NCBI GenBank assembly: GCA_002390455.1
Contig: DGPN01000042.1
Location: 35,692 to 99,691, forward strand
Direction: 5' to 3'
DNA: 64,000 nucleotides
Origin: Flavobacteriaceae bacterium UBA4439
Lineage (GTDB): Bacteria; Bacteroidota; Bacteroidia; Flavobacteriales; Flavobacteriaceae
In this document: piece by piece, positions 18,105 through 27,698 of the stretch
Layout of the letters: each line of letters starts with the position of its first letter
Position numbering within the stretch: the stretch's first letter is position 1
The notes under the pieces: model-generated
Seen by the model: the letters and a program-made list of their open reading frames with translations, nothing else
Databases searched by the model: none
What the model was told of the DNA's origin: nothing
Translations under genes and position numbers: made by a program

Positions 18105-19763
18105 TTATTGACCAAATCTGCGGATTCTCCAACGGAAGACCAAAGCTCCCAAAATCAACAAAATCGCCAATGGAATCAATAGCATAAGGATTTTTAGCAA
18201 ACGGGATTGCTGCTCCACTTTTTGGAAATCCAAATGGGGGAGTTCCACGCCTTTGTTCTGGAGTTGAAGCAGTTTATGATTGCCCATCAAATGATGAACA
18301 GTCTGTTGGAGAAACACTTTGTTGAAATAAAAATTATTGGTCCATTTGTCATATCCCAGTTCTAGTGGGTTGCCTTTGTCCACTTGGTTTTCTGCAACAG
18401 CACCGCTGGAAAAAACCATGATCTGACTTTGGCCTGTTGTCCTTTTGTCCTCCAGTTTTACGGGCGTAATTCGATTGTCGAAGGCCGAATTGAATTTTCC
18501 TTCCAGTAAAAGACCCAAGATTTGTGATTTCTGATCGAACAGGGCAGGGTTTAATTTTTCCGAAGCTTCTTTAAGGGCTATTGTTTTAGGAGTTTGTAGT
18601 GATTGTGAAAAATCAGAACTGCCGATGAGTATGGTTTTGTCCAGTGAATTGTTAAGGGTATCGATAGAAGAGGGAAAAGGGATTAACACCTTACCGGCTT
18701 GATTTCCAAATAGTTCATTTTGTCTGGGTTGAGCCAGAGAGTAATAGGGCCAAGGATAAGGGAGGTATTGAGCCTCGCGTTGGGATCCATTGGCCAGTAC
18801 TACTGGAGCACAATACATGTCTTTGACCAAGTTTTTTTGCAATCTAAAACCGTATTTAAAAAAAGCACTTTCCATATTGAGCGAACGTCCGACTGCTACG
18901 GCCGAACCTCCGGTATTGAACAAACTGTCCCGATTGACAGCCACTGGATTGATAGTCCACCACTGTTTTCCACCATGCATCAAGTATTGATCCAATAGGT
19001 ATTTTTCGGTTTCACTAAAAGCTTCTGTAGGATTGGAGATCATCAACAGGGGAAATCGCCTCAGATTTTCGAGTGTTTTTTCTGGGTCGTTTTCTAATGC
19101 TTTCAGGTCGAAAGAGGCCAACTGGTAGTAGGGTTGAAGACTGCGCATAAAATCGGCAATCTTAACTGCTTCCGAGGTGCCGTGGGAGGTTAACACTGCT
19201 AGGGTGGGTTTTTGCTTTTGGTTGATCTTAAAAAAGGCTTCGTAAAAGTGAAACTCCAATTGGGCGATGGATCGGTTGATTTTTTGTTGTTCATCATCTC
19301 CCAACACCTTTTCAAGCAATGGGATTCTCAGAGATTTGTTACCGTCGTTGATCATAGCCCAAGGGAAAACAACAGTCTGTTCAAGGGCTTGTTTTTGATC
19401 GGCTATGATGTATTCGGGAGGGAGACCAAACTGCGTCATTTCATCGATCAGTGCTTGAGTACTAACAGAACCCTCAAAAGGATCGACAAAGCTCACCACT
19501 AACTGATCGGTAAGACCTTCCATTCCACTGATCAAGGTCTTTATTTCGCGATGCAATCGCAAATAATGGGCAGGGAGTTGACCGGTCAAAAAAATATCAA
19601 TTTTCAGGGGTTGCTCCAGTTCCGTTAAAAGGATTTTGGTGTTGTCGTTTAAGGTATAGCGTTGGTCTTGGGTCACATCCCAACGGTAATCGATACCTTG
19701 AGCGATGACGATCAACAACAATGGAATGAGAAGGTTTTTCAACTCTTGTTTAATATTTTTCAC
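18105..19763 (-). CDS. gldG: Gliding-motility ABC transporter substrate-binding-like protein GldG
   Basis: 552 residues. N-terminal membrane helix (LLIPLLLIVIAQGIDYRWDV), a long periplasmic GldG/IFT52-like domain (EQPLKIDIFLTGQLPAHYL, LAVLTSHGTSE, MISNPTEAFSETEKYLLDQY) and a C-terminal helix LMLLIPLAILLILGALVFRW. In Flavobacterium johnsoniae GldA, GldF and GldG form an ABC transporter required for gliding. It overlaps gldF by 4 bases (ATGA), so the pair is translationally coupled. The ATPase gene gldA is not in this window, which is normal for unlinked gldA. Confidence 0.93.
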   Translation of the reverse strand: MKNIKQELKNLLIPLLLIVIAQGIDYRWDVTQDQRYTLNDNTKILLTELEQPLKIDIFLTGQLPAHYLRLHREIKTLISGMEGLTDQLVVSFVDPFEGSVSTQALIDEMTQFGLPPEYIIADQKQALEQTVVFPWAMINDGNKSLRIPLLEKVLGDDEQQKINRSIAQLEFHFYEAFFKINQKQKPTLAVLTSHGTSEAVKIADFMRSLQPYYQLASFDLKALENDPEKTLENLRRFPLLMISNPTEAFSETEKYLLDQYLMHGGKQWWTINPVAVNRDSLFNTGGSAVAVGRSLNMESAFFKYGFRLQKNLVKDMYCAPVVLANGSQREAQYLPYPWPYYSLAQPRQNELFGNQAGKVLIPFPSSIDTLNNSLDKTILIGSSDFSQSLQTPKTIALKEASEKLNPALFDQKSQILGLLLEGKFNSAFDNRITPVKLEDKRTTGQSQIMVFSSGAVAENQVDKGNPLELGYDKWTNNFYFNKVFLQQTVHHLMGNHKLLQLQNKGVELPHLDFQKVEQQSRLLKILMLLIPLAILLILGALVFRWRIRRFGQ

Positions 19764-20509
19764 AGCTCTTGATTTTTGATGTTGTACAACAGCTGTTTAC
19801 TGATATAGAGAACCATATAGTTAAAACCCAAAAAATAGACGATATCTTTGAGGGTTACTACGCCTTGGCGAAGGTTGATAAAATGCTCAAAAATTCCCAC
19901 AGCATTGAAAAAACGGTAAAGACCTTGATCTTTAATTAGTTCGGCGATACCTTTCCAGACATAAAATTGAAGAAAACAAAGCAACAGGGCCAACATAAAA
20001 GCCGTGGCTTGACTTTTGGTGAGTAGGGCTGAAAAAATCCCAAGGGCAACAAAACTTGCTCCCACAAAAAACAAGCCGCAATAGGCGGAGATGGCACTGC
20101 CCCAATCTATGGGGTTGTCGCCCAGCTTTAGGGCGTCGAGGGCAAAAAAATAAACCACTGTTGGCAGCAAGACCGTCAATAACAACATCAAATTGACAAT
20201 GTACTTCCCCAAAAGGATTTGCCACAGGCTCAGGGGTTTGGTCAACAATAACTCCAAAGTTCCAGTGCGTTTTTCTTCAGCAAAACTGCGCATTGACAAG
20301 GCGGGTACAAGGAGTAAAAACAACCATGGAGCAAGGACAAAAAAGGCGTTGAGGTCAGCAAATCCTGCATTGAGCAGGTTGAAGTCGGTGTCCAAAAACC
20401 ACAGGAAAAGTGTGGAGAGTGTCAGGAAAAATCCCAAGCTGAGATAGCCCAAGGGAGTACTGAAAAAAACAAACCATTCTCTTTTAACCAATGCCCACAT
20501 ATTATTCAA
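19760..20509 (-). CDS. gldF: Gliding-motility ABC transporter permease GldF
   Basis: 249 residues, ABC-2-type membrane protein with about six helices (for example LGYLSLGFFLTLSTLFLWF, FVLAPWLFLLLVPALSM, LMLLLTVLLPTVVYFFAL). The conserved ABC-2 segment SMRSFAEEKRTGTLELLLTK and the following PLSLWQILLGKYIVNL identify it. Works with GldG and GldA in the cytoplasmic membrane. The start overlaps the end of the SAM hydroxide adenosyltransferase gene by 8 bases, so all three form one minus-strand operon. Confidence 0.94.
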   Translation of the reverse strand: MNNMWALVKREWFVFFSTPLGYLSLGFFLTLSTLFLWFLDTDFNLLNAGFADLNAFFVLAPWLFLLLVPALSMRSFAEEKRTGTLELLLTKPLSLWQILLGKYIVNLMLLLTVLLPTVVYFFALDALKLGDNPIDWGSAISAYCGLFFVGASFVALGIFSALLTKSQATAFMLALLLCFLQFYVWKGIAELIKDQGLYRFFNAVGIFEHFINLRQGVVTLKDIVYFLGFNYMVLYISKQLLYNIKNQEL

Positions 20510-21332
20510 ATTTAACGGTTATGGATTCTCTGTATTCCAATCCAAAGAGAGACTGAGCGCCCCCCACGGTTTGGGTGTTGCTTTTGTAGATGGCCAATTC
20601 GAGGTGATTGGCATCGTTGAAAAGTGCGATTTTTTTCCCGTCCTCATCTCTCTTTTCTTTGGGAATGGAGAAGTCGATGGCATCACTGTAGGTTTCGAAC
20701 ACTTTTCTGAATTTAACATTTCTGGCAAAAATGGTAAAAGCTCTGGATTTTCCTACTTCGTTGAAAATTTTTCGGGTGATGTTGGTGATAACATTGCCAT
20801 AATTGTCAACATAAATTACCGCTCCTAAGATTTGATCTCCCTGAGGGTTTATGACCGGTCTCAGTTCTTTGATTTCTTTGATATGTTCTACGGGTTTACC
20901 CACTACCTCTAAAGTCCCTTTTCGTGAGATATGGGCAGCTACCCATACGAAAGCTTCCAGCACTGGGAAGGAGGTTGGCATTTTGTCATGGATGTTGATC
21001 GAGACCATTTTGTCAGATTTTAGATCTCCTTTAATCATAGCAAAAATACCATTGTCTGCTCCAATAAAATAATGACCGTCAAAATACATGGCCAAGTGTT
21101 GGTTTTCTGGTGTCTTTTCAGACTCGACCCCAATGATATGAATACTTCCTTTTGGGAAAGTTTTGTATGCGTTTTTGAGTACATAAGCTGCCTCGGTGGG
21201 GTTGTAGGGTGCTATTTTATGGCTGATGTCCACAATTTGTGGTTGTTCCACTGTACTGAGTATGGCTCCTTTGACTGCTGCCACAGCGTAATCTTTATTT
21301 CCAAAATCGGTCATTAAAGTTACTATCGGCAT
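20502..21332 (-). CDS. SAM hydroxide adenosyltransferase (DUF62 family)
   Basis: Splits S-adenosylmethionine with water into adenosine and methionine; the family is related to SAM-dependent fluorinase and chlorinase. About 276 residues from MPIVTLMTDFGNKDYAVAAV. Typical blocks: ITLMTDFG-like start, VDISHKIAPYNPTEAAYVL, FIGADNGIFAMI, YVDNYGNVITNI, and a C-terminal beta domain with FGLEYRESITVKF. The start at 21332 is chosen because the 18 codons before it are not conserved in style. It leads the gldF-gldG operon; a link with gliding is not evident. Confidence 0.9.
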   Translation of the reverse strand: MPIVTLMTDFGNKDYAVAAVKGAILSTVEQPQIVDISHKIAPYNPTEAAYVLKNAYKTFPKGSIHIIGVESEKTPENQHLAMYFDGHYFIGADNGIFAMIKGDLKSDKMVSINIHDKMPTSFPVLEAFVWVAAHISRKGTLEVVGKPVEHIKEIKELRPVINPQGDQILGAVIYVDNYGNVITNITRKIFNEVGKSRAFTIFARNVKFRKVFETYSDAIDFSIPKEKRDEDGKKIALFNDANHLELAIYKSNTQTVGGAQSLFGLEYRESITVKFE

Positions 21333-21413
21333 AGGAGTATAGTGGATAAAATTATTTAAATTTGAATGATAAGCTTGCAGTAGCAAAATTAATTTTTTTT
21401 AACTGACTATCCT

Positions 21414-22367
21414 TTGAACGAAATAAAAATTGAACTTTCTGAAGTCAATCCACAGGAATTTTTCGGACAGCAAAACATTAATATTGAAAAATTAAGGTAT
21501 TATTATCCCAAGCTAAAGATTGTAGCCAGAGGAATTACCCTTAAAGCTTTTGGAGAAGAATCCATCTTGGAGGAATTCGAAAAGCGTGTGGATATGTTGA
21601 TTTCTCATTTTGGAAAATACAACCATCTCAACGAAGAAACCATAGAACGGATCATAACAGGTGATGGGCCTGCCGATTTTGAACCCAGTTCGGATCGAGA
21701 TAATTTTATATTGCACGGTGTGGGGGGAAAGATCATCAAATCCCAGAGTGTCAATCAGCAGCGACTTGTTGAAACTTCCAAAAAAAATGACATGATCTTT
21801 GCCATCGGCCCTGCAGGAACGGGTAAAACCTATACTGGTGTCGCCTTGGCGGTCAAAGCCCTTAAAGAAAAACAAGTCAAGCGGATCATCCTCACCCGAC
21901 CGGCGGTGGAGGCAGGGGAGAACCTCGGTTTCCTTCCTGGCGATTTAAAGGAAAAGTTGGATCCCTATATGCAGCCGCTTTATGACGCCCTGCGGGACAT
22001 GATCCCCCAGGAAAAACTCAATAGTCATATCGAAAACGGAACGATTCAAATTGCGCCTTTGGCCTTTATGAGGGGGCGAACTTTGGACAATGCCTTTGTG
22101 ATTTTGGATGAAGCCCAAAACACCACCCACGCCCAAATGAAAATGTTTTTGACCCGTATGGGTCGTAACGCTAAATTTATGGTTACGGGCGATCCTGGTC
22201 AGATCGATTTGCCGCGAAGGGTAATCTCAGGACTCAAAGAAGCCCTTTTGATCCTTAAAGAAACCGAGGGCATTGGTATCATTACTTTGGACGAAAAAGA
22301 CGTGATTCGTCATTCTTTGGTCAAAAAAGTCATTGATGCTTACAAACGCATTGAACACCATAATTGA
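21414..22367 (+). CDS. PhoH-like ATPase
   Basis: 317 residues, begins with TTG (no ATG fits; the peptide [20 protein letters not shown] is the usual family start). Walker A is GPAGTGKT (132-139); other blocks are [34 protein letters not shown] (Walker B) and [11 protein letters not shown]. PhoH proteins are cytoplasmic RNA-linked ATPases/helicases, often near ybeY; no ybeY is here. The stop TGA overlaps the TTG start of purC (TTGA), indicating translational coupling. Confidence 0.93.
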   Translation: MNEIKIELSEVNPQEFFGQQNINIEKLRYYYPKLKIVARGITLKAFGEESILEEFEKRVDMLISHFGKYNHLNEETIERIITGDGPADFEPSSDRDNFILHGVGGKIIKSQSVNQQRLVETSKKNDMIFAIGPAGTGKTYTGVALAVKALKEKQVKRIILTRPAVEAGENLGFLPGDLKEKLDPYMQPLYDALRDMIPQEKLNSHIENGTIQIAPLAFMRGRTLDNAFVILDEAQNTTHAQMKMFLTRMGRNAKFMVTGDPGQIDLPRRVISGLKEALLILKETEGIGIITLDEKDVIRHSLVKKVIDAYKRIEHHN

Positions 22368-23326
22368 AGCTCTTGACAAATACACTTACCCATTGTGATT
22401 TTCATTTTCCTGGCCAATTGTCACACTACCACGGTAAAGTCAGGGAGGTTTACGAATTGGAAAACGACCTATTGGTCATGGTGGCCTCCGATCGCCTTTC
22501 CGCCTTTGATGTGGTCATGCCTAAAGGAATTCCCTACAAAGGGCAAATCCTCAACCAAATTGCTACCCAAATGATGGCCGCCACGGAGGACATTGTTCCC
22601 AACTGGCTCACCGCCACACCCGATCCCAACGTGGCCATCGGCCAACGCTGTTCGCCTTTTAAAGTTGAGATGGTCATCAGGGGCTATCTTTCTGGTCATG
22701 CAGCCAGAGAATACAAAGTTGGAAAAAGAACACTCTGTGGTGTAGAAATGCACAATGGCATGATCGAAAACGATGCTTTTCCCACTCCCATCATCACTCC
22801 AGCCACCAAAGCCGAAGAAGGTCACGATGAAGACATTTCCCGAGAAGCCATTGTGGATCAGGGGATAGTCAGTGAAGCCGACTACCTCCAGCTGGAGCAA
22901 TATACCCGAGCGCTGTTCCAAAGGGGAACGGAGATCGCCCAAAGTAGGGGTTTGCTTTTGGTGGATACTAAATACGAATTCGGAAAAAATGCCCAGGGGG
23001 AAATTGTTTTGATTGATGAAATTCATACGCCCGACTCCTCACGCTATTTCTACGCCGAGGGCTATACCGAACGCCAATCAAATGGAGAAGCGCAAAAACA
23101 ACTGTCCAAGGAGTTTGTAAGACAGTGGTTGATTTCCAATGGCTTTCAGGGACTGGAAGGGCAGGAGGTACCTCCCATGTCCGATGCCTATATCACTTCT
23201 GTCTCCGAACGATATATTGAGTTGTATGAAAACATTACTGGCAAAAGCTTTGTTAAAGCCGATACGACTCATATCAACCAAAGGATTGAAGAAAATGTGT
23301 TAAGCTACTTGGAGGGGAATGTTTAG
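22364..23326 (+). CDS. purC: Phosphoribosylaminoimidazole-succinocarboxamide (SAICAR) synthase
   Basis: Joins aspartate to CAIR in purine synthesis. 320 residues (the longer form). Blocks: [54 protein letters not shown] and [13 protein letters not shown]. The start is a TTG that overlaps the phoH stop. A damaged copy of its last 175 bases lies at 25311-25470, on the other side of the ABC-F gene. The downstream neighbour is convergent, 73 bases away. Confidence 0.95.
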   Translation: MKLLTNTLTHCDFHFPGQLSHYHGKVREVYELENDLLVMVASDRLSAFDVVMPKGIPYKGQILNQIATQMMAATEDIVPNWLTATPDPNVAIGQRCSPFKVEMVIRGYLSGHAAREYKVGKRTLCGVEMHNGMIENDAFPTPIITPATKAEEGHDEDISREAIVDQGIVSEADYLQLEQYTRALFQRGTEIAQSRGLLLVDTKYEFGKNAQGEIVLIDEIHTPDSSRYFYAEGYTERQSNGEAQKQLSKEFVRQWLISNGFQGLEGQEVPPMSDAYITSVSERYIELYENITGKSFVKADTTHINQRIEENVLSYLEGNV

Positions 23327-23399
23327 AGTTTCTGCTCCTGTTGTTTTTTGCCATTCACATCCTCTCCAGACTTCTCTTTCCAAAATGCAATAGGTGTTT

Positions 23400-25253
23400 T
23401 TATTCCATTTCAATGGAAAGTGCTAACCAAGCATTGGTTCGCTCTTCTAAGGCTTCTTCAGTAGATTTTAATTCGATGGAGAGGGTTTTGATTTCCTCAG
23501 GGGAAAGCGCCTCACTCGAAAACTTGTTTTGTATTGTTTCTTTTTGGGCTTCAAATTTTGCGATTTCGGTTTCTAGCTTTTTGAGTGCCCGTTGGTTTTC
23601 GTAAGAGGGTTTGTTTTCTTCCTTATTTTTCCAGTCGGATTTTGGTTTTTTTTCGGGGGGGTCGGAAGCCATTGAGGGATCCTCATAGACCCTGAAATCA
23701 GAATAATTCCCAGGAAAATCTTCTATTTCACCGGCGCCCCGAAATACAAAGAGATGGTCCACGATTTTGTCCATAAAATACCGGTCGTGGGAGACGACAA
23801 GCAGACAACCTGGAAAGTCCATGAGAAAACTCTCCAATACATTGAGGGTGACAATATCCAAATCGTTGGTGGGTTCATCCAGAATCAGAAAATTGGGATT
23901 TTGTATGAGAATACTACACAAATACAAGCGTTTGCGCTCCCCTCCACTGAGTTTTTCTACAAAATCGTATTGCTTTTTTCGATCGAACAAAAATCGCTCC
24001 AACAGCTGTTGTGCAGAAATTTTCCGTCCTTTTTTAAGAGGGATATATTCCCCGTATTCTTGGATGACTTCAATTACCTTTTGACCTGGTTTTACCGCAA
24101 TCCCGTCTTGGGTGTAATAACCAAACTTGAGGGTTTCACCTCGTACAATTTTACCAGCATCTGGTTGCTGTTGATTGGTCAGTAGTTTGAGGAAGGTGGA
24201 TTTGCCAGTACCGTTATTCCCTATAATCCCAATACGGTCGTTGCGTTGAAAATTATAGTCAAAAGCCTTAAGGATCACCTTATCCTCAAAGGCTTTGGAT
24301 ACTTTGTGCATTTCGATCATTTTAGAACCTAATCGCTCCATATTGATTTCCAGTTCCACTTCTTGGTCATTTCTAAGCTGCTGTGCTTTTTCTTTAATGG
24401 CATTGAAATCGTCTATACGTGATTTGGATTTGGTCGTTCTCGCTTTGGGTTGCTTGCGCATCCATTCTAGTTCCTTGGAAAAGTGCCGCTTGGTTTTGTG
24501 AGCCTCGGTTTCATTTTGTTCAATCCGCGCTGCACGCTTTTCGAGGTAGTAGGAATAACTTCCTTTATAGGTGTATAAGTTACCTTCGTCTAACTCTATG
24601 ATCTCATTACACACCCGCTCCAGAAAATACCGGTCGTGGGTAACCATCAACAAGGTTATTTTTTCTTTGATAAAATAGGCCTCCATCCATTCGATCATTT
24701 CTAAATCCAGATGATTGGTCGGTTCGTCTAGGATTAGTAAATCGGGCTTTTGTAGCAGGGCACTACAGAGTGCCAAACGCTTTTTTTGTCCCCCAGACAA
24801 GGATCCCACTTTTAGTGTCAAGTCATCCAGTTTAAGCTTGCTTAAAAGCTGTTTGTATTCGGTTTCAAAATCCCATGCCCCGTGTTGTTCCATCGCATCA
24901 AAGGCCTCTTGGTATTTTTCTTCATCCTCTGGGTTCAATAATGCTTTTTCATAGGTAGCGATTACCTCTAAAGTTTTGTTGCCCGAAGCCAGAATGATTT
25001 CCTCTACGGTTTTTTTTGGGTCTAAAATTGGCTCTTGCTGAAGGAAGGACACTTGGATGCCCTTTCGGAAATTGACCAATCCGGCATCAGGGGTTTCCTG
25101 TCCAGCGATAATCTTTAAGATGGTTGTTTTTCCACTTCCGTTTTTAGCGATCAGTGCTATTTTTTGCCCTTTACTGATCCCAAAAGAGAGGGGTTCAAAA
25201 ATAACATGCTCCCCATAGGCCTTTGAAATGCCCTCTACCGAAAGTAGATTCAT
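23400..25253 (-). CDS. ABC-F family ATPase (Uup-like)
   Basis: 617 residues, two ABC domains without membrane segments. NBD1: Walker A AKNGSGKTT (about 36-44), signature LSGGQKKRLALC, Walker [17 protein letters not shown]2: [40 protein letters not shown]. The inter-domain linker is helical and charged, and a C-terminal coiled coil (YENQRALKKLETEIAKFEAQ onward) fits Uup. ABC-F proteins act on ribosomes; Uup has been linked to ribosome function and to transposon excision. It lies between purC and a remnant of purC. Confidence 0.93.
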   Translation of the reverse strand: MNLLSVEGISKAYGEHVIFEPLSFGISKGQKIALIAKNGSGKTTILKIIAGQETPDAGLVNFRKGIQVSFLQQEPILDPKKTVEEIILASGNKTLEVIATYEKALLNPEDEEKYQEAFDAMEQHGAWDFETEYKQLLSKLKLDDLTLKVGSLSGGQKKRLALCSALLQKPDLLILDEPTNHLDLEMIEWMEAYFIKEKITLLMVTHDRYFLERVCNEIIELDEGNLYTYKGSYSYYLEKRAARIEQNETEAHKTKRHFSKELEWMRKQPKARTTKSKSRIDDFNAIKEKAQQLRNDQEVELEINMERLGSKMIEMHKVSKAFEDKVILKAFDYNFQRNDRIGIIGNNGTGKSTFLKLLTNQQQPDAGKIVRGETLKFGYYTQDGIAVKPGQKVIEVIQEYGEYIPLKKGRKISAQQLLERFLFDRKKQYDFVEKLSGGERKRLYLCSILIQNPNFLILDEPTNDLDIVTLNVLESFLMDFPGCLLVVSHDRYFMDKIVDHLFVFRGAGEIEDFPGNYSDFRVYEDPSMASDPPEKKPKSDWKNKEENKPSYENQRALKKLETEIAKFEAQKETIQNKFSSEALSPEEIKTLSIELKSTEEALEERTNAWLALSIEME

Positions 25254-25310
25254 CCTTTTTAATTTTTCCTAAAATTACGGATTCAATTCCAACTGGAGGG
25301 GGATAGCCAG

Positions 25311-25470
25311 AGGAGAAGCGAAAACAACTTCCCAAGGAGTTTATCCGACAGTGTTTGATCTCCAATGGTGGAAGGGCAGGAGGCAACCCGTGTCTGAAGC
25401 TTATATCACTTCTGTCTCCTAACGATATATTGAGTTGTATGTAAATATATCTGGCTAAAGCTTTGTTAAA
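25311..25470 (+). pseudogene. Decayed duplicate of the purC 3' end
   Basis: This stretch aligns with purC positions about 23082-23257. Exact shared blocks include TATATCACTTCTGTCTCC (25402-25419) and the 20 bases that follow one mismatch (25421-25440). The mismatch turns the purC codon GAA into stop TAA. One gap of about 11 bases removes part of the copy after CCAATGG. Weaker similarity may begin near 25294. It is on the same strand as purC, so the ABC-F gene lies between direct repeats. Confidence 0.85.
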
Positions 25471-25487
25471 AAGCTATGGAATTTCGC

Positions 25488-26684
25488 TCATTCTTTGATT
25501 TTAGCCAAAGTTCTATTGTAATAATCTATTAGAGACGTATAGTGGTCTTTGCCCTCCAGAGGGACATAGCTAACGTTCCCTCCATTGTCGCTGAGGGCTT
25601 CTGCAGTACTAATCGAGTTAAGGGGAAAAACATAATCGTCTTCGGTACCGTGATATAAAAAAACAGGGGCTTTGGGAGTCCAATTCAGCAGGTCGTTGTC
25701 TGTCAAAGCATTGATAAAAGCAATATCACTTCCATTGATTATCTCCGACACCCAAGATTCTTTAAAGAGTTTCGAGGGATTGGTATCGAGTTTTCCTTCT
25801 TGGATCAGTTGATTTTCAATAGTAGCAGCGTTAATTTTTTCCAGTCCCTCCATATTTTGGGCATAGGGTTCGTTAAGATAATCACTCCAAGGTCTTTGTA
25901 GACTGCTGTATATTTGGTTGTAGGTATGGAGTACCCATAAGTAGCTGGCGATAAACTCCGCGGGTTTGTCCATTTCGAGAATGGTTTTAGTAAAGGCGGT
26001 TTTGTTGTAGGCTCCTGCACCTGGCAGGGAAAGTGTAATTTGATTTTCGCCGGATGCTTCTATTTGTTGCTGCAAGGCTAAGGTGGCATAACCCCCTTCG
26101 GAGTAGCCCATCAAATAAAGTTGGTCGTTTTTTTGAATTTTCTGTACTTCCAAAAACTCCTCGACGGCTTTGAGCATGTCATGACTGGCAGTGGCGAGTG
26201 ATTTTCTGTGTTCGTAGGGGTGGGGCAGGTCGGAGGATGCGCCATATCCCAGATAATCGGGCATGGAAACAATCATACCAGTAGCGGCAAATATCGCCAT
26301 CATCCCCGTTTCATTCAATCCAAAGTTGGTGATGTTGGAGGGGGCACTGCTTTCTTCAGTGATGGTTCCGTGCTGATAGGAGACCATTGGCAGGGACTGA
26401 TCCAAGCGGGGAAACATTACCGCACCAGAAGCGATGGTTTCTTTTCCATCGACTGTTTTTGTTTTATAAACGATTTTGTGGACTTCAATGTCATGGATTA
26501 TCCGTTCTTCGATGGACTGTGAGATTAAGCCCGAAAAACTACCAGTAATTGTTTTAGAGTGTTTTTGTAACAACTGCGAAGAAACAAGATAATCATAAGT
26601 GATTGCGGTTTCTTCAACTTTTGTCGCGTTTTTTGAACATTGGATAAAAAGGAGTAATGCAAAAATTAAGGTTGTTTTATTCAA
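25488..26684 (-). CDS. Secreted alpha/beta-hydrolase lipoprotein (lipase/esterase-like)
   Basis: 398 residues. Lipobox LLFIQC with Cys at residue 16. Alpha/beta-hydrolase fold: YQHGTITEES (oxyanion-hole region), MPDYLGYGASSD, nucleophile elbow GYSEGG with S195, FLYHGTEDDYVFP for the Asp, and GKDHYTSL for the His. It resembles secretory lipases. Probable outer-membrane or periplasmic esterase; substrate unknown. It is a single gene, next to the purC remnant. Confidence 0.87.
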   Translation of the reverse strand: MNKTTLIFALLLFIQCSKNATKVEETAITYDYLVSSQLLQKHSKTITGSFSGLISQSIEERIIHDIEVHKIVYKTKTVDGKETIASGAVMFPRLDQSLPMVSYQHGTITEESSAPSNITNFGLNETGMMAIFAATGMIVSMPDYLGYGASSDLPHPYEHRKSLATASHDMLKAVEEFLEVQKIQKNDQLYLMGYSEGGYATLALQQQIEASGENQITLSLPGAGAYNKTAFTKTILEMDKPAEFIASYLWVLHTYNQIYSSLQRPWSDYLNEPYAQNMEGLEKINAATIENQLIQEGKLDTNPSKLFKESWVSEIINGSDIAFINALTDNDLLNWTPKAPVFLYHGTEDDYVFPLNSISTAEALSDNGGNVSYVPLEGKDHYTSLIDYYNRTLAKIKE

Positions 26685-26872
26685 TGGAGCTGGATTTATG
26701 GTTGCTTCTATTATTTAGCAAATTATAAAATTCACCATTAAAATGAGAAGTTTTGGTTATTAGATTTACGCCCATTTTAAATAATGAAGGAGGGTGTATT
26801 GCCAATCGGTTATGGCTAAGTTGACTCGTACAGCAGTTCATTTTAGGAGATTGTAATATCTTTTAGATAAAA

Positions 26873-27271
26873 ATGAAACGCAAATTCCGTATGTGGGGGT
26901 TTTTGTTGTTGCCCCTGTCCTTGATATTATTTTTTCTCACCGCCGCCATCGGTTGGGGGTATGCCATGGTCGTTATACCGTTTAAAAGGAGCCAGGGCTC
27001 TATTCTATGGCGTTGGCACCACTATTGGTTGCGTTTGGCTGTATCTATCGACCAGTTGGGCAATGTGTTGTTGCAGTATTTGCTGAATGACCTATTGCTT
27101 TGCTCACGATCCACTAACCGCTTTGGGCACGAAGATGAAACTATTTCTAGTGTTTTGGGGAAAAACCAAAAAAACAACAGCCTGAGCGGTGTAGGAAAAT
27201 TCCTCTCCCGTTTTTTGGATTTGTTGGATCCCAATCATGTGTTGAATTCCATCGAACATCCTCAGGACTAG
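26873..27271 (+). CDS. Small membrane protein with a phage-type C-terminal domain
   Basis: 132 residues. One strong N-terminal membrane helix (WGFLLLPLSLILFFLTAAIG). Residues about 58-132 contain SIDQLGNVLLQ, FGHEDETISSVLGKN, LSGVGKFLSRFLDLL and DPNHVLNSIE. From memory, small proteins of bacteriophages and prophages carry the series DQ-x-N, PDETISS, GK and D-x-NH, so this is probably a phage-derived family (inference). No other phage gene is near. Its stop shares CTAG with the convergent gene. Confidence 0.6.
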   Translation: MKRKFRMWGFLLLPLSLILFFLTAAIGWGYAMVVIPFKRSQGSILWRWHHYWLRLAVSIDQLGNVLLQYLLNDLLLCSRSTNRFGHEDETISSVLGKNQKNNSLSGVGKFLSRFLDLLDPNHVLNSIEHPQD

Positions 27272-27615
27272 GCGATTTTGTCTGTGTTGGGTGCAATACT
27301 TGCCGCTATCTTTTGCATCTCGGCTTGGGGAATGGAGAATTGAACACTGAACCGCAAGCGATTGGCGATCTGGTGGCTGCGATCGTTGTTTTTGTCCACT
27401 TTAAGGTCAACCCCCAGTATGCTGAGTTCTACATCTCCGCCTTTGTCGAAATTACTGCGAGTGGTGACGGCCAGGTCAAAATCCAATTCGGAATAGCCCA
27501 TTGCTCCCCCTGCGGTTTTGATGTCCACCCCATAAAGGGCAACAGCCTTTTGGGCTTGTAGCAGTCCTTCTACCACTTGACTGACACTGCCGCTGATAAA
27601 ATGATTGATTTGCAT
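27268..27615 (-). CDS. Small protein, possible trypsin-co-occurring domain 2 (Trypco2-like)
   Basis: 115 residues, no signal peptide. The order is an N-terminal helix (SVSQVVEGLLQAQKAVALYG), then beta segments ELDFDLAVT, GGDVELSILGVDLKV and a Ser-His element SHQIANRLRFSVQFSIP. This resembles, from memory, the Trypco2 domain (LxxAQ helix, E-x-x-V-x-V, GG-x-x-x-W, SH-x-V-x-x-x-L), found in predicted conflict or signalling modules. No trypsin-like peptidase is adjacent. Function unknown; family call is tentative. Confidence 0.5.
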   Translation of the reverse strand: MQINHFISGSVSQVVEGLLQAQKAVALYGVDIKTAGGAMGYSELDFDLAVTTRSNFDKGGDVELSILGVDLKVDKNNDRSHQIANRLRFSVQFSIPQAEMQKIAASIAPNTDKIA

Positions 27616-27698
27616 AGATGGTTAAGTTTTGATTTAGGATGTTTAGGGATTCCCCCTGATCTTGTCTGTTCTAAGGTCGTGAATTTTAAATAAAAAAT

